In this document: positions 44,412 through 52,708 of the stretch, one piece after another | Numbering within the stretch: position 1 is the stretch's first letter | Layout: every line of letters starts with the position of its first letter | Origin: Mycolicibacter senuensis | Lineage (GTDB): Bacteria > Actinomycetota > Actinomycetes > Mycobacteriales > Mycobacteriaceae | Direction of reading: 5' to 3' | Length of the DNA: 64,000 nt | NCBI RefSeq assembly: GCF_003284925.1 | Contig: NZ_QMEX01000001.1 | Span: 62,001 to 126,000, forward strand | The notes under the pieces: model-generated | What the model was told of the DNA's origin: nothing | The model's input: the letters and a program-made list of their open reading frames with translations, nothing else | The model's database searches: none | Program-made: the position numbers and the translations under genes

Positions 44412-46901
44412 ATGAGTGGCGCAGGCGACGAGCCGAAGTCTGAAATGGCGGGTGCTGAGGAGGTCATCGGTAGCTCCTGGCCGACCGACAGTGAGACCGC
44501 TGTGCACGATGCCGCGAAGGAACAACTGAGGCTCGCAGGCCTGCTGCATGATGCGTCGCAGACGGCAGGGCACGGGCGGGACTACGCGCTCGATGAGATG
44601 GAGGGCGAGGCCGCCGAGGGCATCGCGACGAAATTCGGGATCCATGTCGGGGAACTCAGCGATCGGGCACTGCAGCATCAGCAGATTGCGGGGTGGCTGA
44701 CCGCCTATGCGGGTGCGATCACCACCGCAAAAAAGGCGATCAACGGCGCGGTGGCGATCCACTCAATCGACCACGTCGCCCCCAAGACCGAATTTCACAC
44801 TCAGGCACAGAAGGACTCCAGCTTGCAGGCGGCCCATAGCGTGGTGGAGCAGGCAGCGACCACCCTGTACACCGCCAAGTCGCAGGTGGCCACCGGGATT
44901 GCGCTGGGTACGAAGCCACCGTTGATGCCTCAACTCCCGAAGGGGGGACTGTCGGCCCCCACGGCGGGGACCGAGGCGTCGGGTCCGGACGGTCTGCCGT
45001 CGAATTTCCCCAATGGTGGGTTGACGCCACCCGGGTTGACGCCACCCGGGTTGTCATCCCCAGGCCTGTCGTCGCCGGACTTGCCTCCAGCACCGAGCCT
45101 GACCCCCCCCACTGCGCCAGCTTCGCCACTGTCGGCCCCAGCTAGTGCGGGCGGGCCGGCAGCGCCGGCCGCATCTATCCCACCGCCGACGCTGCCCACG
45201 GAGATGGCGGGTACGCCGGCGTCGTCGCTACCGTCGGCGGCGGAATCCTCGCCGATGAGCGGGATGGGTGGCATGCCGATGAGCGGTATGCCAATGGGCG
45301 GTAGTGGTATGCCGATGCAGCCGCCGCAGATGCCTCAGATGCCGACGCAGACTCCGGGTGCGGATATCGCCAAAACCGCCGGCGACACCATCGGCAAGCT
45401 GGCGGGCGGGAATGGTGGCGGCGGGGCGCAGTCGTTGGACTCAGCGACACTCGACAAGCTGCTTGACGCCAACTCGTCGTCGAGTGATGGCGGTGGCCTC
45501 GACGACGGGAAAGGGCTGTCCTTCAAGGACGATGACAAGTCGTTGGCCAGTGCCACCGGGGGTGGCCTCGGCCACAACGGCAGCGGCGCCAGCACCACCC
45601 TGACCAATCCGTACAGTCCCGCCAATGCGAATCCGAGCTTGAACAATCCGACGCCGTTGGTGGGGCCGCCGTCACCGGCGGCGCCGACGATCACCGCGAC
45701 GCCGCCTGTGGTGTCGGCTCCGGTCACTGAACTGTCCGGTGACGAGTCGATCCCGCATCAGGCGACGTACTCGGCGTCCCACGCCGGTGTCGCTGATGCG
45801 CCCGGGGTGACCAGCCCCGCCTCAGGGCCCAACACCGGCGGTGCCGGGGGGCCTGGTGGTCAGCAGCAGGTGGGTGGCGCCCTGGGGGCTTACCCGCCGG
45901 GCGCGGCCGGGTTCACCCCGATGCCGCCGATGGGTGCAATGGGCGCCGGTGCCGGTATGGGTGCGATGGGTGCGCCGGCGTCGATCCCCGCGATGGCGGC
46001 CGGCGGTGCGGCAGCTGCGGCCGCGCCGATGCTGCTGCCCACCAGCACCACCACCAAGACCGAAGCGGCCGCATCGTCGTTGTTCGCCGACCCTGCTGGG
46101 TCAGCCAACTCCAACTCCGAGCGTCTTGCGGTGCTGCCGCCGGAGCAGGCCGTGGCCCACGAGCACCTCGCCGGGGTACTGAAGGCATTCCGGGACCGGC
46201 CGGGGATGGCATGGACGACGGTCAAGGTAGCCATCGGCGTGTTCATCTACGAGGAGCCCGGCCTGCCGACGCAGCGGATCCGCTACGTCATGGCCACCAC
46301 CGACGGCCTGTCACTGATCCCGATGAACGTCAAGGTGCCCTCGGGTATCGAACTGCTCGGCGGCCTCATCGACCCGACCGGAAGTTTCTTCGCGGAGTGG
46401 AGTGGCAACGAGCGGCCGGCGATGAAGCTGGTTGCCGCGGCCGACTCCTACCCACACCTGCTGGGTGACCTCGACTACCTGGTCAGCAACGACACCACCG
46501 ATGGGACGCTGTCGCCGGCACAGGCGGGAGATGTCGTGGAAGTCGTGCAGTCCAAGACGCAGACAGAGGCGTTGATCGCCACCCACAAGGCGTCTCCGGC
46601 GACCCGACCGCGGATGACAGTCGAATGGCCGCGGATCGCCCCGCAGCAGGCCGCGGACGCCCTGGCCGCGTTCGGGCGGGCGTGGCGGTTCAACGACGGC
46701 AGCCCGACCGATCCCGCCGAGGCCACAGCCAGGCTGTGGGCGGCCCGCTGGGGTTCCGGGAATCGGGTGATGGAGCGCCCGGACGACTACCCGGCGGTGC
46801 TGGCAACCTTCTGGTACGAGGAAGGCATGGAGGCCCTGGCGTTGGGGCGCCTCGACGACGCCGCCTACGCCGCCAACGCACTCGCTGACATCAACCCCTA
46901 A
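44412..46901 (+). CDS. large putative T7SS substrate/partner, 829 aa
   Basis: The N-terminal 150 residues are helical (SETAVHDAAKEQLRLAGLLH, IAGWLTAYAGAITTAKKAIN, QAAHSVVEQAATTLYTAKSQ), like the WXG100/LXG-type helical bundle of type VII substrates. A long Pro/Gly/Met-rich, presumably disordered region follows (about 175-560), with GLTPPGLTPPGLSSPGLSSP repeats. The C-terminal 260 residues are folded: AWTTVKVAIGVFIYEEPGLP, MATTDGLSLIPMNVKVPSGI, then a helical end. This plan resembles mycobacterial DUF5631/DUF5632 proteins near ESX loci. It has no signal peptide or membrane segment. Whether it is an effector or a chaperone is not known. Confidence 0.65.
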   Translation: MSGAGDEPKSEMAGAEEVIGSSWPTDSETAVHDAAKEQLRLAGLLHDASQTAGHGRDYALDEMEGEAAEGIATKFGIHVGELSDRALQHQQIAGWLTAYAGAITTAKKAINGAVAIHSIDHVAPKTEFHTQAQKDSSLQAAHSVVEQAATTLYTAKSQVATGIALGTKPPLMPQLPKGGLSAPTAGTEASGPDGLPSNFPNGGLTPPGLTPPGLSSPGLSSPDLPPAPSLTPPTAPASPLSAPASAGGPAAPAASIPPPTLPTEMAGTPASSLPSAAESSPMSGMGGMPMSGMPMGGSGMPMQPPQMPQMPTQTPGADIAKTAGDTIGKLAGGNGGGGAQSLDSATLDKLLDANSSSSDGGGLDDGKGLSFKDDDKSLASATGGGLGHNGSGASTTLTNPYSPANANPSLNNPTPLVGPPSPAAPTITATPPVVSAPVTELSGDESIPHQATYSASHAGVADAPGVTSPASGPNTGGAGGPGGQQQVGGALGAYPPGAAGFTPMPPMGAMGAGAGMGAMGAPASIPAMAAGGAAAAAAPMLLPTSTTTKTEAAASSLFADPAGSANSNSERLAVLPPEQAVAHEHLAGVLKAFRDRPGMAWTTVKVAIGVFIYEEPGLPTQRIRYVMATTDGLSLIPMNVKVPSGIELLGGLIDPTGSFFAEWSGNERPAMKLVAAADSYPHLLGDLDYLVSNDTTDGTLSPAQAGDVVEVVQSKTQTEALIATHKASPATRPRMTVEWPRIAPQQAADALAAFGRAWRFNDGSPTDPAEATARLWAARWGSGNRVMERPDDYPAVLATFWYEEGMEALALGRLDDAAYAANALADINP

Positions 46902-46934
46902 CCGAGCTAAACCAGCCTGGATAGGATTGGCGCT

Positions 46935-47084
46935 ATGTCCGAGCTGCTCAGTCCGAAGGATGCGCTGGCGTCGTTCCCGCCAGTGCGCCGCACGCACGAC
47001 AGCCTTGGGCTCAGCATCAACGAGATCATCCGCGAGGAGATCGCGATTGAACGCGACACCCTCGAGCTTCTTGCAGAGCGGTGA
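46935..47084 (+). CDS. antitoxin partner of Doc toxin, 49 aa
   Basis: A short protein (MSELLSPKDALASFPPVRRT, then SINEIIREEIAIERDTLELL) whose stop overlaps the toxin start (GTGA), the usual antitoxin-first order. The C-terminal helix probably caps the Doc active site. TAGGAT at 46922-46927 lies 7 bases before the ATG, suggesting a leaderless transcript. It is shorter than classical Phd and lacks an obvious DNA-binding domain. Confidence 0.65.
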   Translation: MSELLSPKDALASFPPVRRTHDSLGLSINEIIREEIAIERDTLELLAER

Positions 47085-47461
47085 CTGAACTCCCAATCGG
47101 CATCGACGACCTCGTTGAGATCAACCGCGGCGTCACCGGTGGAATAGCGCACGTCACCGATCGCGGCAGCTTGGAGAGCGCCCTAGCCAGGCCTTTCCAC
47201 ACGTTTGACGGCGCGCCACTGCATCCCACCGTCGCGGGACAGGCTGGGGCGCTCCTTGAAGGAATAGTGGCAGCTCATGGGTTTAGCGACGGGAATAAGC
47301 GGACGGCCTGGATTGCAACCAAGACGTATCTGCGGCTTCAGGGCTTCCGCCCGCTGAAAGTGCGTGACGTCGTGGCTGCCGACTTCGTCGAAGGGGTCGC
47401 GATGCACCAGTACCGCGGCGCCGAGGTTGCGGTGTGGATTGCGGAGAACCTGTTCCCTTGA
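47081..47461 (+). CDS. doc: Doc/Fic-family toxin
   Basis: A 126-residue protein with the Fic motif HGFSDGNKRT at 66-75 (HxFx(D/E)GN(K/G)R) and the Doc-type N-terminus (IDDLVEINRGVTGG, DRGSLESALARPFHTFDG). Doc toxins phosphorylate elongation factor Tu and stop translation until neutralised. All key residues are present. It would kill or arrest plasmid-free cells. The GTG start overlaps the antitoxin stop by 4 bases. Confidence 0.93.
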   Translation: MTELPIGIDDLVEINRGVTGGIAHVTDRGSLESALARPFHTFDGAPLHPTVAGQAGALLEGIVAAHGFSDGNKRTAWIATKTYLRLQGFRPLKVRDVVAADFVEGVAMHQYRGAEVAVWIAENLFP

Positions 47462-47499
47462 TCCGGGTGGTGAGCATGGCATGGCCACCACAACCACGA

Positions 47500-47531
47500 T
47501 TCCGGTAGTATTACCGGTAGCAAAACCGGAA
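47500..47531. promoter_or_regulatory. candidate operator with three CCGG half-sites
   Basis: TTCCGGT (47500-47506), ACCGGTAG (47513-47520) and ACCGGAA (47525-47531), with the outer two forming an inverted pair. It is directly upstream of the Xre/RES operon, whose ribosome-binding site GGGGAGGGG follows. It probably binds the antitoxin for autoregulation. Confidence 0.5.
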
Positions 47532-47547
47532 GTGGGGAGGGGCTGAG

Positions 47548-47895
47548 ATGGCCGCCACATTGGATCGAGCAATCGAAGCCAGCGAGATCGTGGACGCGCT
47601 GAAGCCGTTCGGGATCTCGCAGCTCGACGTCGCCGCAGTCACCCGCGTGTCAGACCGCGCTGTGCGCGGGTGGCGTACCAACGACATCCGCGCCGATCGG
47701 TACGACCAGCTCGCACAGCTCCGCGACCTTGTCTTGCTGCTCTCGGACTCCCTAACCCCTCGCGGCGTCGGTCAATGGCTGCACGCAATGAATCGGCTCC
47801 TTAGCGGCCAACGTCCGATCGACTTGCTGGCCCAGGACCGCTACGACGAGGTGCGCGGCGCAGCTGAAGCCTTCGTCGACGGCTCCTACGTTTGA
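47548..47895 (+). CDS. Xre/MbcA/ParS-type antitoxin
   Basis: A 115-residue protein. The N-terminal HTH (ASEIVDALKPFGISQLDVAA, VTRVSDRAVRGWRTNDI) is followed by a DUF2384-like toxin-binding part (LSDSLTPRGVGQWLHAMNRL, LSGQRPIDLLAQDRYDEVRG). This is the antitoxin of RES-Xre systems, like MbcA of M. tuberculosis. The stop overlaps the toxin start (TTGA), and GGGGAGGGG precedes the ATG. Confidence 0.9.
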   Translation: MAATLDRAIEASEIVDALKPFGISQLDVAAVTRVSDRAVRGWRTNDIRADRYDQLAQLRDLVLLLSDSLTPRGVGQWLHAMNRLLSGQRPIDLLAQDRYDEVRGAAEAFVDGSYV

Positions 47896-48512
47896 GCCTC
47901 GAAAGGGCGATCGCGACGGCGCCGCGGCGCAGGTTGACCGGCAGCTACTGGCACCAAGGCCCTACACGGCGCCCCGTCGTTTCCTGCGCGAGCCCTGCCC
48001 GAGGTCCGGGCCGCTACCACTGCGCCGGTGAGCCGGGCGTCTGGTACGCCTCCAGTCGGGAGCAGGGCGCATGGGCCGAGCTCTTCCGGCACTTCGTTGA
48101 TGATGGTGTCGACCCCTTCGAGATCCGGCGCCGCATCGGCCGAGTCACGGTCGATCTCGAGGTCCTCGATCTCACCGATAGGAGAACACGCTCGCATCTC
48201 AATTTGGGTGAAAGCGAGCTGGTTTCGGACGATTACGCTGCCACGCAGGCCGTCGCGGCCGCAGCCCGCGTTGCTGGATTCGACGCGATATTGGCTCCAG
48301 CGGCAGCGCTTCCCGGCTGCGTTACTCTCGCGGTCTTTGTGGAAGCCTTGCCTAATGTTGTCGCCAGCCGATCGCAGGTCCGCCAACCGCCGCCGCGGCT
48401 CGCTGGTCTTCTCGGCCGGATTCGCCTACGCCACAACCTGCCCGACTCAATACGACGACTTTTCAAGACACTCGAGCAGGCTGGGGCCGAGGCGATCCGC
48501 CGACGCCGCTAG
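47892..48512 (+). CDS. RES-domain toxin (MbcT-like)
   Basis: A 206-residue protein with TTG start overlapping the antitoxin stop. RES features: GPGRYHCAGEPGVWYASSRE at 38-57 and AWAELFRHFVDDGVD after it, then LDLTDRRTRSHLNLGESELV and the C-terminal region. RES toxins such as MbcT destroy NAD+ and kill cells unless bound by the Xre antitoxin. The conserved arginine and tyrosine of the NAD pocket (R41, Y53) are present. It is the second toxin-antitoxin pair in 1.6 kb. Confidence 0.88.
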   Translation: MSLERAIATAPRRRLTGSYWHQGPTRRPVVSCASPARGPGRYHCAGEPGVWYASSREQGAWAELFRHFVDDGVDPFEIRRRIGRVTVDLEVLDLTDRRTRSHLNLGESELVSDDYAATQAVAAAARVAGFDAILAPAAALPGCVTLAVFVEALPNVVASRSQVRQPPPRLAGLLGRIRLRHNLPDSIRRLFKTLEQAGAEAIRRRR

Positions 48513-48618
48513 GTACGGCCTGGCTTGTTCTTCTGCAAGCTGCCGCAGCCTCGCCCGGACCTCCCGCAGCGGCGCGAGAGTCCGGTATTTCGCTACTCAA
48601 ATCTGGCAGCATGGAGCC

Positions 48619-48894
48619 ATGGCCGGGGCTATTCAGGTGCAACGATCGGGACCCGCGATTCGGGCTGCACTGGCTGAGTACGCACCGGATGACCTGGTCG
48701 ACTTCGAAGGCGAGTTCCGTACTGCGCTCGCTGCAGCCGATGAGGACTTCGACTTGGCCCGTGTCGAGGCGGTGATCGACCGGTGGTGGGGCAGGGTTCA
48801 TCTACGAATTCATCCGCCAACGGATGAGGAACGCGCTGCTGTCGCTCGAGTCGCCGCGGGAGATGAGCCCGGTCGCGCTCACCCACACTGCTAA
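48619..48894 (+). CDS. DUF6247-like small protein, 91 aa
   Basis: The sequence IQVQRSGPAIRAALAEYAPD, DLVDFEGEFRTALAAADEDF, DLARVEAVIDRWWGR is typical of a small actinobacterial family (DUF6247) often found before RelE-like toxins and assumed to be an antitoxin. No toxin follows here; the next gene is convergent and overlaps its stop. It could be an orphan antitoxin. Confidence 0.7.
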   Translation: MAGAIQVQRSGPAIRAALAEYAPDDLVDFEGEFRTALAAADEDFDLARVEAVIDRWWGRVHLRIHPPTDEERAAVARVAAGDEPGRAHPHC

Positions 48895-49304
48895 AGCCGG
48901 GCTGCTGCTGATTGAGCGAGTCGGTGTCGGCGAGCGCGAGCGAGTCGCCGGTCGAGGATTCGCGTGTCGCGGCCACGGAGCTCCAGGTTTGGCAGCCAGC
49001 TCAGTTGCTCGTCGCTGAGGCCTGCGGGGTCTCCATTGTGATCGCGTCCGGTGATGACGACACTGCCGCGCAGCAGCGGAACGTCTCGGGCGGTGAAGGC
49101 GGTTGCAGCGACTAGCATTTCGGCTGCGGGTCGGTTGATGATCTGGACGGTTCGGTGGGTGGTGAACCAGAAGACTATTTGTCTGTCGGAGCTGGTGATG
49201 GTTTCCAGGCGGTCGTCGCGGACGTCGTCGGCAATGTCGTTTATGTCGTGCATCCAGGCGAGGTACAGCAGCTGGTTGTGGCTTGCATGGATCGACTGAA
49301 ACAT
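48891..49304 (-). CDS. hypothetical protein, 137 aa
   Basis: ATG at 49304, with TAGAAT (reverse strand, 49311-49316) 6 bases upstream, so a leaderless transcript is likely. The protein is soluble with helix and strand segments (SHNQLLYLAWMHDINDIADD, DRQIVFWFTTHRTVQIINRP, LRGSVVITGRDHNGDPAGLS) and a basic tail. Family unknown. It overlaps the DUF6247 gene tail to tail by 4 bases. Confidence 0.6.
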   Translation of the reverse strand: MFQSIHASHNQLLYLAWMHDINDIADDVRDDRLETITSSDRQIVFWFTTHRTVQIINRPAAEMLVAATAFTARDVPLLRGSVVITGRDHNGDPAGLSDEQLSWLPNLELRGRDTRILDRRLARARRHRLAQSAAARL

Positions 49305-49398
49305 GCCTGAATTCTACGGCGGGGCATGGCTATTAAGGCAGGGAACGGGTCGGGCGTCGGGTGGGGTTGTCCTGGAGGCGCGCCGACCCGGCGGGAAG

Positions 49399-49430
49399 CA
49401 ACTATAGTTGGGAACATCCAACTATAGTTG
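49399..49430. promoter_or_regulatory. paired 12-bp palindromic operators
   Basis: CAACTATAGTTG occurs twice, at 49399-49410 and 49419-49430. Each is a perfect palindrome, and centres are 20 bp apart, about two helical turns, so two dimers would sit on one face. They lie 20 bp before the HTH-nucleotidyltransferase gene and probably autoregulate it. The A+T-rich core may also form the -10 element. Confidence 0.8.
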
Positions 49431-49449
49431 CAGTTAGGGGTGGTGGCTG

Positions 49450-50124
49450 ATGCAGTTGAATCGACCATTCGCGAGTGTCACCCCGACGCTCGACGGCGAC
49501 GTGCTCGCAGTGCTGGCCGCGGTGAGCGGCGAGGCATTCACCATCAGCCAGATTCGGCGCATCGTCGCCACCGCATCCGGTGAAGGCATCCGCAAGGTGC
49601 TCGCACGACTGGTGGCGCAGGGCGTGGTCCTGCAGAGCCAGGTCGGCCGAACCAACACCTACCTGTTCAACAGTGAACACCTTGCGGCCGAGCCAATCCT
49701 GGCTCTTACCCGGCTGGCCAGCACGCTCCTGGAACGCATCGCGGAGCACCTGGGCCAGTGGCAGGAGCCCCCGATCTATGCCGCGGTCTTCGGGTCGGCG
49801 GCGACCGGCCGCATGAGCCTGGACAGTGACATCGACCAGTTTCTGGTGCGCGGGCGACCAGCGAAGAGTGCTCGCCCGCAGGATGATTCGGATGTTTGGG
49901 ATCAGCAGGTGAGTGACCTGACCCGGGCGGTGAGTTTGTGGACGGGCAACGATGCCCGGGCTGTGGTGTACACGGAGGCCGATCTTCGTACCGCGATCGC
50001 CGCTGGCGAGCCGTTGATTCGGGATGTGGCCGGCCAAGGGTTGACGGTCCGGGGAGAGCGGTCCTGGCTGACGCGGCAGCTGCGTCCGGCGCAGACAAGC
50101 GCGAAGCCCAAGCGCAGTGTCTAA
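49450..50124 (+). CDS. HTH-linked MNT-type nucleotidyltransferase
   Basis: A 224-residue protein. The N-terminal winged helix (DVLAVLAAVSGEAFTISQIR, RIVATASGEGIRKVLARLVA, QGVVLQSQVGRTNTYLFN) precedes a minimal nucleotidyltransferase: VFGSAATGRMSLDSDIDQFL at 113-132, with GS (115-116) and DxD (127, 129). Such HTH-MNT proteins occur as regulators or toxin-antitoxin-like enzymes in mycobacteria. The paired palindromes just upstream suggest self-repression. There is no HEPN partner nearby. Confidence 0.85.
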   Translation: MQLNRPFASVTPTLDGDVLAVLAAVSGEAFTISQIRRIVATASGEGIRKVLARLVAQGVVLQSQVGRTNTYLFNSEHLAAEPILALTRLASTLLERIAEHLGQWQEPPIYAAVFGSAATGRMSLDSDIDQFLVRGRPAKSARPQDDSDVWDQQVSDLTRAVSLWTGNDARAVVYTEADLRTAIAAGEPLIRDVAGQGLTVRGERSWLTRQLRPAQTSAKPKRSV

Positions 50125-50133
50125 GAGTGCCGG

Positions 50134-51021
50134 ATGTGTTGCTATTTCCTCGTGGCGAATCTCAGTAGTGCACCTGCCCGGTTGAGGTCTACGGCCGAGG
50201 AGTTGGTGGCCGAGGCGTCGGAATTTGTGCGGCGCCGGCGTGCCGAGGTGTTCGGTGCAGGTGCCGGCAGGCTGGCTTCCGATCTGGTCCAGACGAAAAG
50301 TGGGCCGACTGATCCGGTGACGGTGGTCGACACCGAGGCTGAGCGTCTGATCCGGGATCGGCTCGTTGATTTGCGGCCCGGTGATGCGGTGCTGGGTGAG
50401 GAGGGCGGTGACACCGGCGGTGTGTCCGGTGGTGGCCCCGACGCGGTCACGTGGGTGGTCGATCCGATCGACGGCACCGTGAACTTCATGTACGGCGTCC
50501 CGATCTATGCGGTGTCGGTGGCGGCCATGGTTGGTGGGGTGTCGATTGCCGGCGCGGTCGCGGACGTGGTTGGTGAGCGGATCTACTCAGCCGGCCTCGG
50601 GTTGGGAGCTCATGTCAGTGGCCGGCAGGGCACTACACGGCTGCGCTGCACCGACGTTACCGAGCTGTCGGTGGCCTTGCTGGGCACCGGGTTCGGGTAT
50701 TCGACGCGGCATCGGGCGGCTCAGGCGGCGCTGCTGGCCCGGGTGCTGCCGGCGGTGCGCGACGTGCGCCGGATGGGTTCGGCAGCCCTGGATCTGTGCA
50801 TGGTGGCGGCCGGGCGTCTGGACGTGTACTACGAGCATGGGGGCAATCCGTGGGACTACGGGGCGGGTTCCCTGATCGCGGCGGAGGCGGGTGCGCGGAT
50901 CGTGCTGCCCGGACCGGAGCTCGGCGGCGGTGAGGTGATCGTGGCGGCGGCGCCAGGCATCGCTGACGAGTTCATTGCGTTGCTGCAGCGCGAGGGTGGG
51001 TTGGAGCCGATTCCGCAGTAG
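50134..51021 (+). CDS. inositol monophosphatase-family phosphatase
   Basis: A 295-residue enzyme with the metal-dependent phosphatase motifs DPVTVVDTEAERLIRDRL, GEEGG, WVVDPIDGTVNF, and GSAALDLCMVAAGRLDVYYE then NPWDYGAGSLIAAEAGA. It is close in length and plan to SuhB/ImpA of mycobacteria, which release inositol from inositol phosphate for phosphatidylinositol and mycothiol synthesis. All Mg2+ ligands are visible. A start at the GTG at 50152 is possible. It is unusual on a plasmid-like segment and may be a captured chromosomal copy. Confidence 0.9.
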   Translation: MCCYFLVANLSSAPARLRSTAEELVAEASEFVRRRRAEVFGAGAGRLASDLVQTKSGPTDPVTVVDTEAERLIRDRLVDLRPGDAVLGEEGGDTGGVSGGGPDAVTWVVDPIDGTVNFMYGVPIYAVSVAAMVGGVSIAGAVADVVGERIYSAGLGLGAHVSGRQGTTRLRCTDVTELSVALLGTGFGYSTRHRAAQAALLARVLPAVRDVRRMGSAALDLCMVAAGRLDVYYEHGGNPWDYGAGSLIAAEAGARIVLPGPELGGGEVIVAAAPGIADEFIALLQREGGLEPIPQ

Positions 51022-51074
51022 GCGAGGGCCAGGGCCGTGATCTGTTGGGCTGTGAGACTCCTGGGAATGCGCGA

Positions 51075-51112
51075 AGCCCGAGCGCCGCGGTCGTCCGGCC
51101 GGGTCTCGGGCT
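51075..51112 (+). terminator. stem-loop terminator after phosphatase gene
   Basis: AGCCCGAG (51075-51082) pairs with CTCGGGCT (51105-51112) across a G+C-rich 22-base loop, 54 bases after the stop codon. No T-run follows. Confidence 0.5.
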
Positions 51113-51277
51113 CACTTCCTGAAGCTCAACGCAACAGGCGCTATCAGCTTACTGCTCTCGCTGCGGTGCCGTATAGAGCAGCGGTGCGGCTTGCGTTGTG
51201 TTACCAGAGAAAGCGGGGCGCTCACCAATTGTTAAGGTGACAGTCAGGTTGGGTTGAGTCACCGGAGGGGCGACAGC

Positions 51278-52705
51278 ATGACGACAGGTAGGCGTACAGG
51301 GGGCCGGGCGGTGGCTGCCGTCGGCGCAGCGGGGGCATTCGCGGCGTTCGGGTTGCTGTCACCGATCAGTACGGCGACTGTGCACGCCGAGTCCGGTGTC
51401 GAGGACCTGCTCGACATGGTCGGCTTCGGCGCCGCGGATCCTGGTGTCGCCGCTGACACGTCGGTCTCGGCCGCGGAGACGTTCAACCTGTTCTGGATCG
51501 GCGCGAACGGTGAGGGTGGCCTGCATGCCCACCTGGAGGACTACATCAACGACAACCTGTGGTGGTTGAACCCGATCAACGCCTGGTTCGCCTTCGACAA
51601 TCACTGTGGGCTGATCTGCAACGGTGCTGACTCGACGGTGATCACCAACGAGGATGGGCAAATCATCGGCGGGGCCGCGGCCCAGAACGGCGGCTGGTTC
51701 TTCGGCGACGGCGGCGACGGCGCGGCAGGTTTCGCCGGCGGATCAGCCGGAATGCTCGGCAATGGCGGTGCCGGAGGCGCTGGCTACCTGCAACCGGTGG
51801 ACGAGGACTCAAACGCCGCGGTGGCCGTCGCCGGCGGGGCCGGTGGCAACGGTGGATGGCTGTTCGGCAACGGCGGCGTCGGCGGTACCGGGGGCGGCCC
51901 CGACGTCAATCCGTGGGGCTACTGGGACTTCAGTGGAGACGGCGCCGCAGGTGGAGCCGGTGGTAGCGCAGGCCTTTTCGGCAACGGCGGTAACGGTGGC
52001 ATCGGTGGGTCCGGTGCCAGCTTCGGATCTGACTTCAACTCCATCCCTACAGGTAGTTTCACCACCGTCTACGGCGCAGACGGCGCCAACGGCGGTGATG
52101 GCGGCAGGGGCGGTGACGGTGGATCGATTGCCGGAAACAGCGGCAACGGCGGCGATGGCGGTAACGGCGGCCGCGCTGGCAACGGCCTGCCTCAGCTCCT
52201 TGTCTATCCAGGCACCCCCGGTGACGGTACCGACGGTGGTAACGGCGGCGTCGGTGGCGATGGCGGAGTAGCCGGGAAGGCAGCCGGGCTGCTGGGCGGG
52301 GCCGTGGGGAGTTCCGGCACCGGCGGCTCAGGCGGCGGCGGCGGTGACGGCGGCTACGGGTACGGAACTGGCTACACCGGCGGCGACGGCGGCAACGGCG
52401 GTGCTGGCGGCAACGGTGCTGCCGATGGGAATGGGGGCATCGGCGGCAACGGCGGGAGAGGGGGCACCGGCCAGCACGGGGCTGACGCTGGCGATGGCGG
52501 CAACGGCGGTAACGGCGGCGGTGGCGCCGGAGCCTTCCAAGGCAATGGACTCGCCGGCGCCGGCGGCGATGGCGGCGATGGCGGCAGCTCCGGGAACCAG
52601 GCCGGGACAGCAGGAACCCCGGGAACCAGTGGCACCGGTCCGGCCGGGACCGGCGGACTAGGCGGGGCTGGCGGCGCCGGCGCCCAGCCCGCAGATCCGG
52701 CTTAA
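51278..52705 (+). CDS. PGRS-repeat protein with signal peptide, no PE domain
   Basis: A 475-residue protein from the ATG at 51278, with GGAGGGG nine bases upstream. The N-terminus is a Sec-type signal peptide (basic RRTGGR, then [20 protein letters not shown], cut near VHAES). Residues about 30-125 form a conserved non-repeat segment ([40 protein letters not shown]). The remainder is Gly-Gly-X repeats ([15 protein letters not shown]) like PE_PGRS tails, with spaced GWFFGDGG and GLFGNGG variants. The usual PE domain is missing, so export is probably by Sec rather than ESX-5. Such repeats form polyglycine-II-type sheets at the cell surface. Confidence 0.88.
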   Translation: MTTGRRTGGRAVAAVGAAGAFAAFGLLSPISTATVHAESGVEDLLDMVGFGAADPGVAADTSVSAAETFNLFWIGANGEGGLHAHLEDYINDNLWWLNPINAWFAFDNHCGLICNGADSTVITNEDGQIIGGAAAQNGGWFFGDGGDGAAGFAGGSAGMLGNGGAGGAGYLQPVDEDSNAAVAVAGGAGGNGGWLFGNGGVGGTGGGPDVNPWGYWDFSGDGAAGGAGGSAGLFGNGGNGGIGGSGASFGSDFNSIPTGSFTTVYGADGANGGDGGRGGDGGSIAGNSGNGGDGGNGGRAGNGLPQLLVYPGTPGDGTDGGNGGVGGDGGVAGKAAGLLGGAVGSSGTGGSGGGGGDGGYGYGTGYTGGDGGNGGAGGNGAADGNGGIGGNGGRGGTGQHGADAGDGGNGGNGGGGAGAFQGNGLAGAGGDGGDGGSSGNQAGTAGTPGTSGTGPAGTGGLGGAGGAGAQPADPA

Positions 52706-52708
52706 GCC

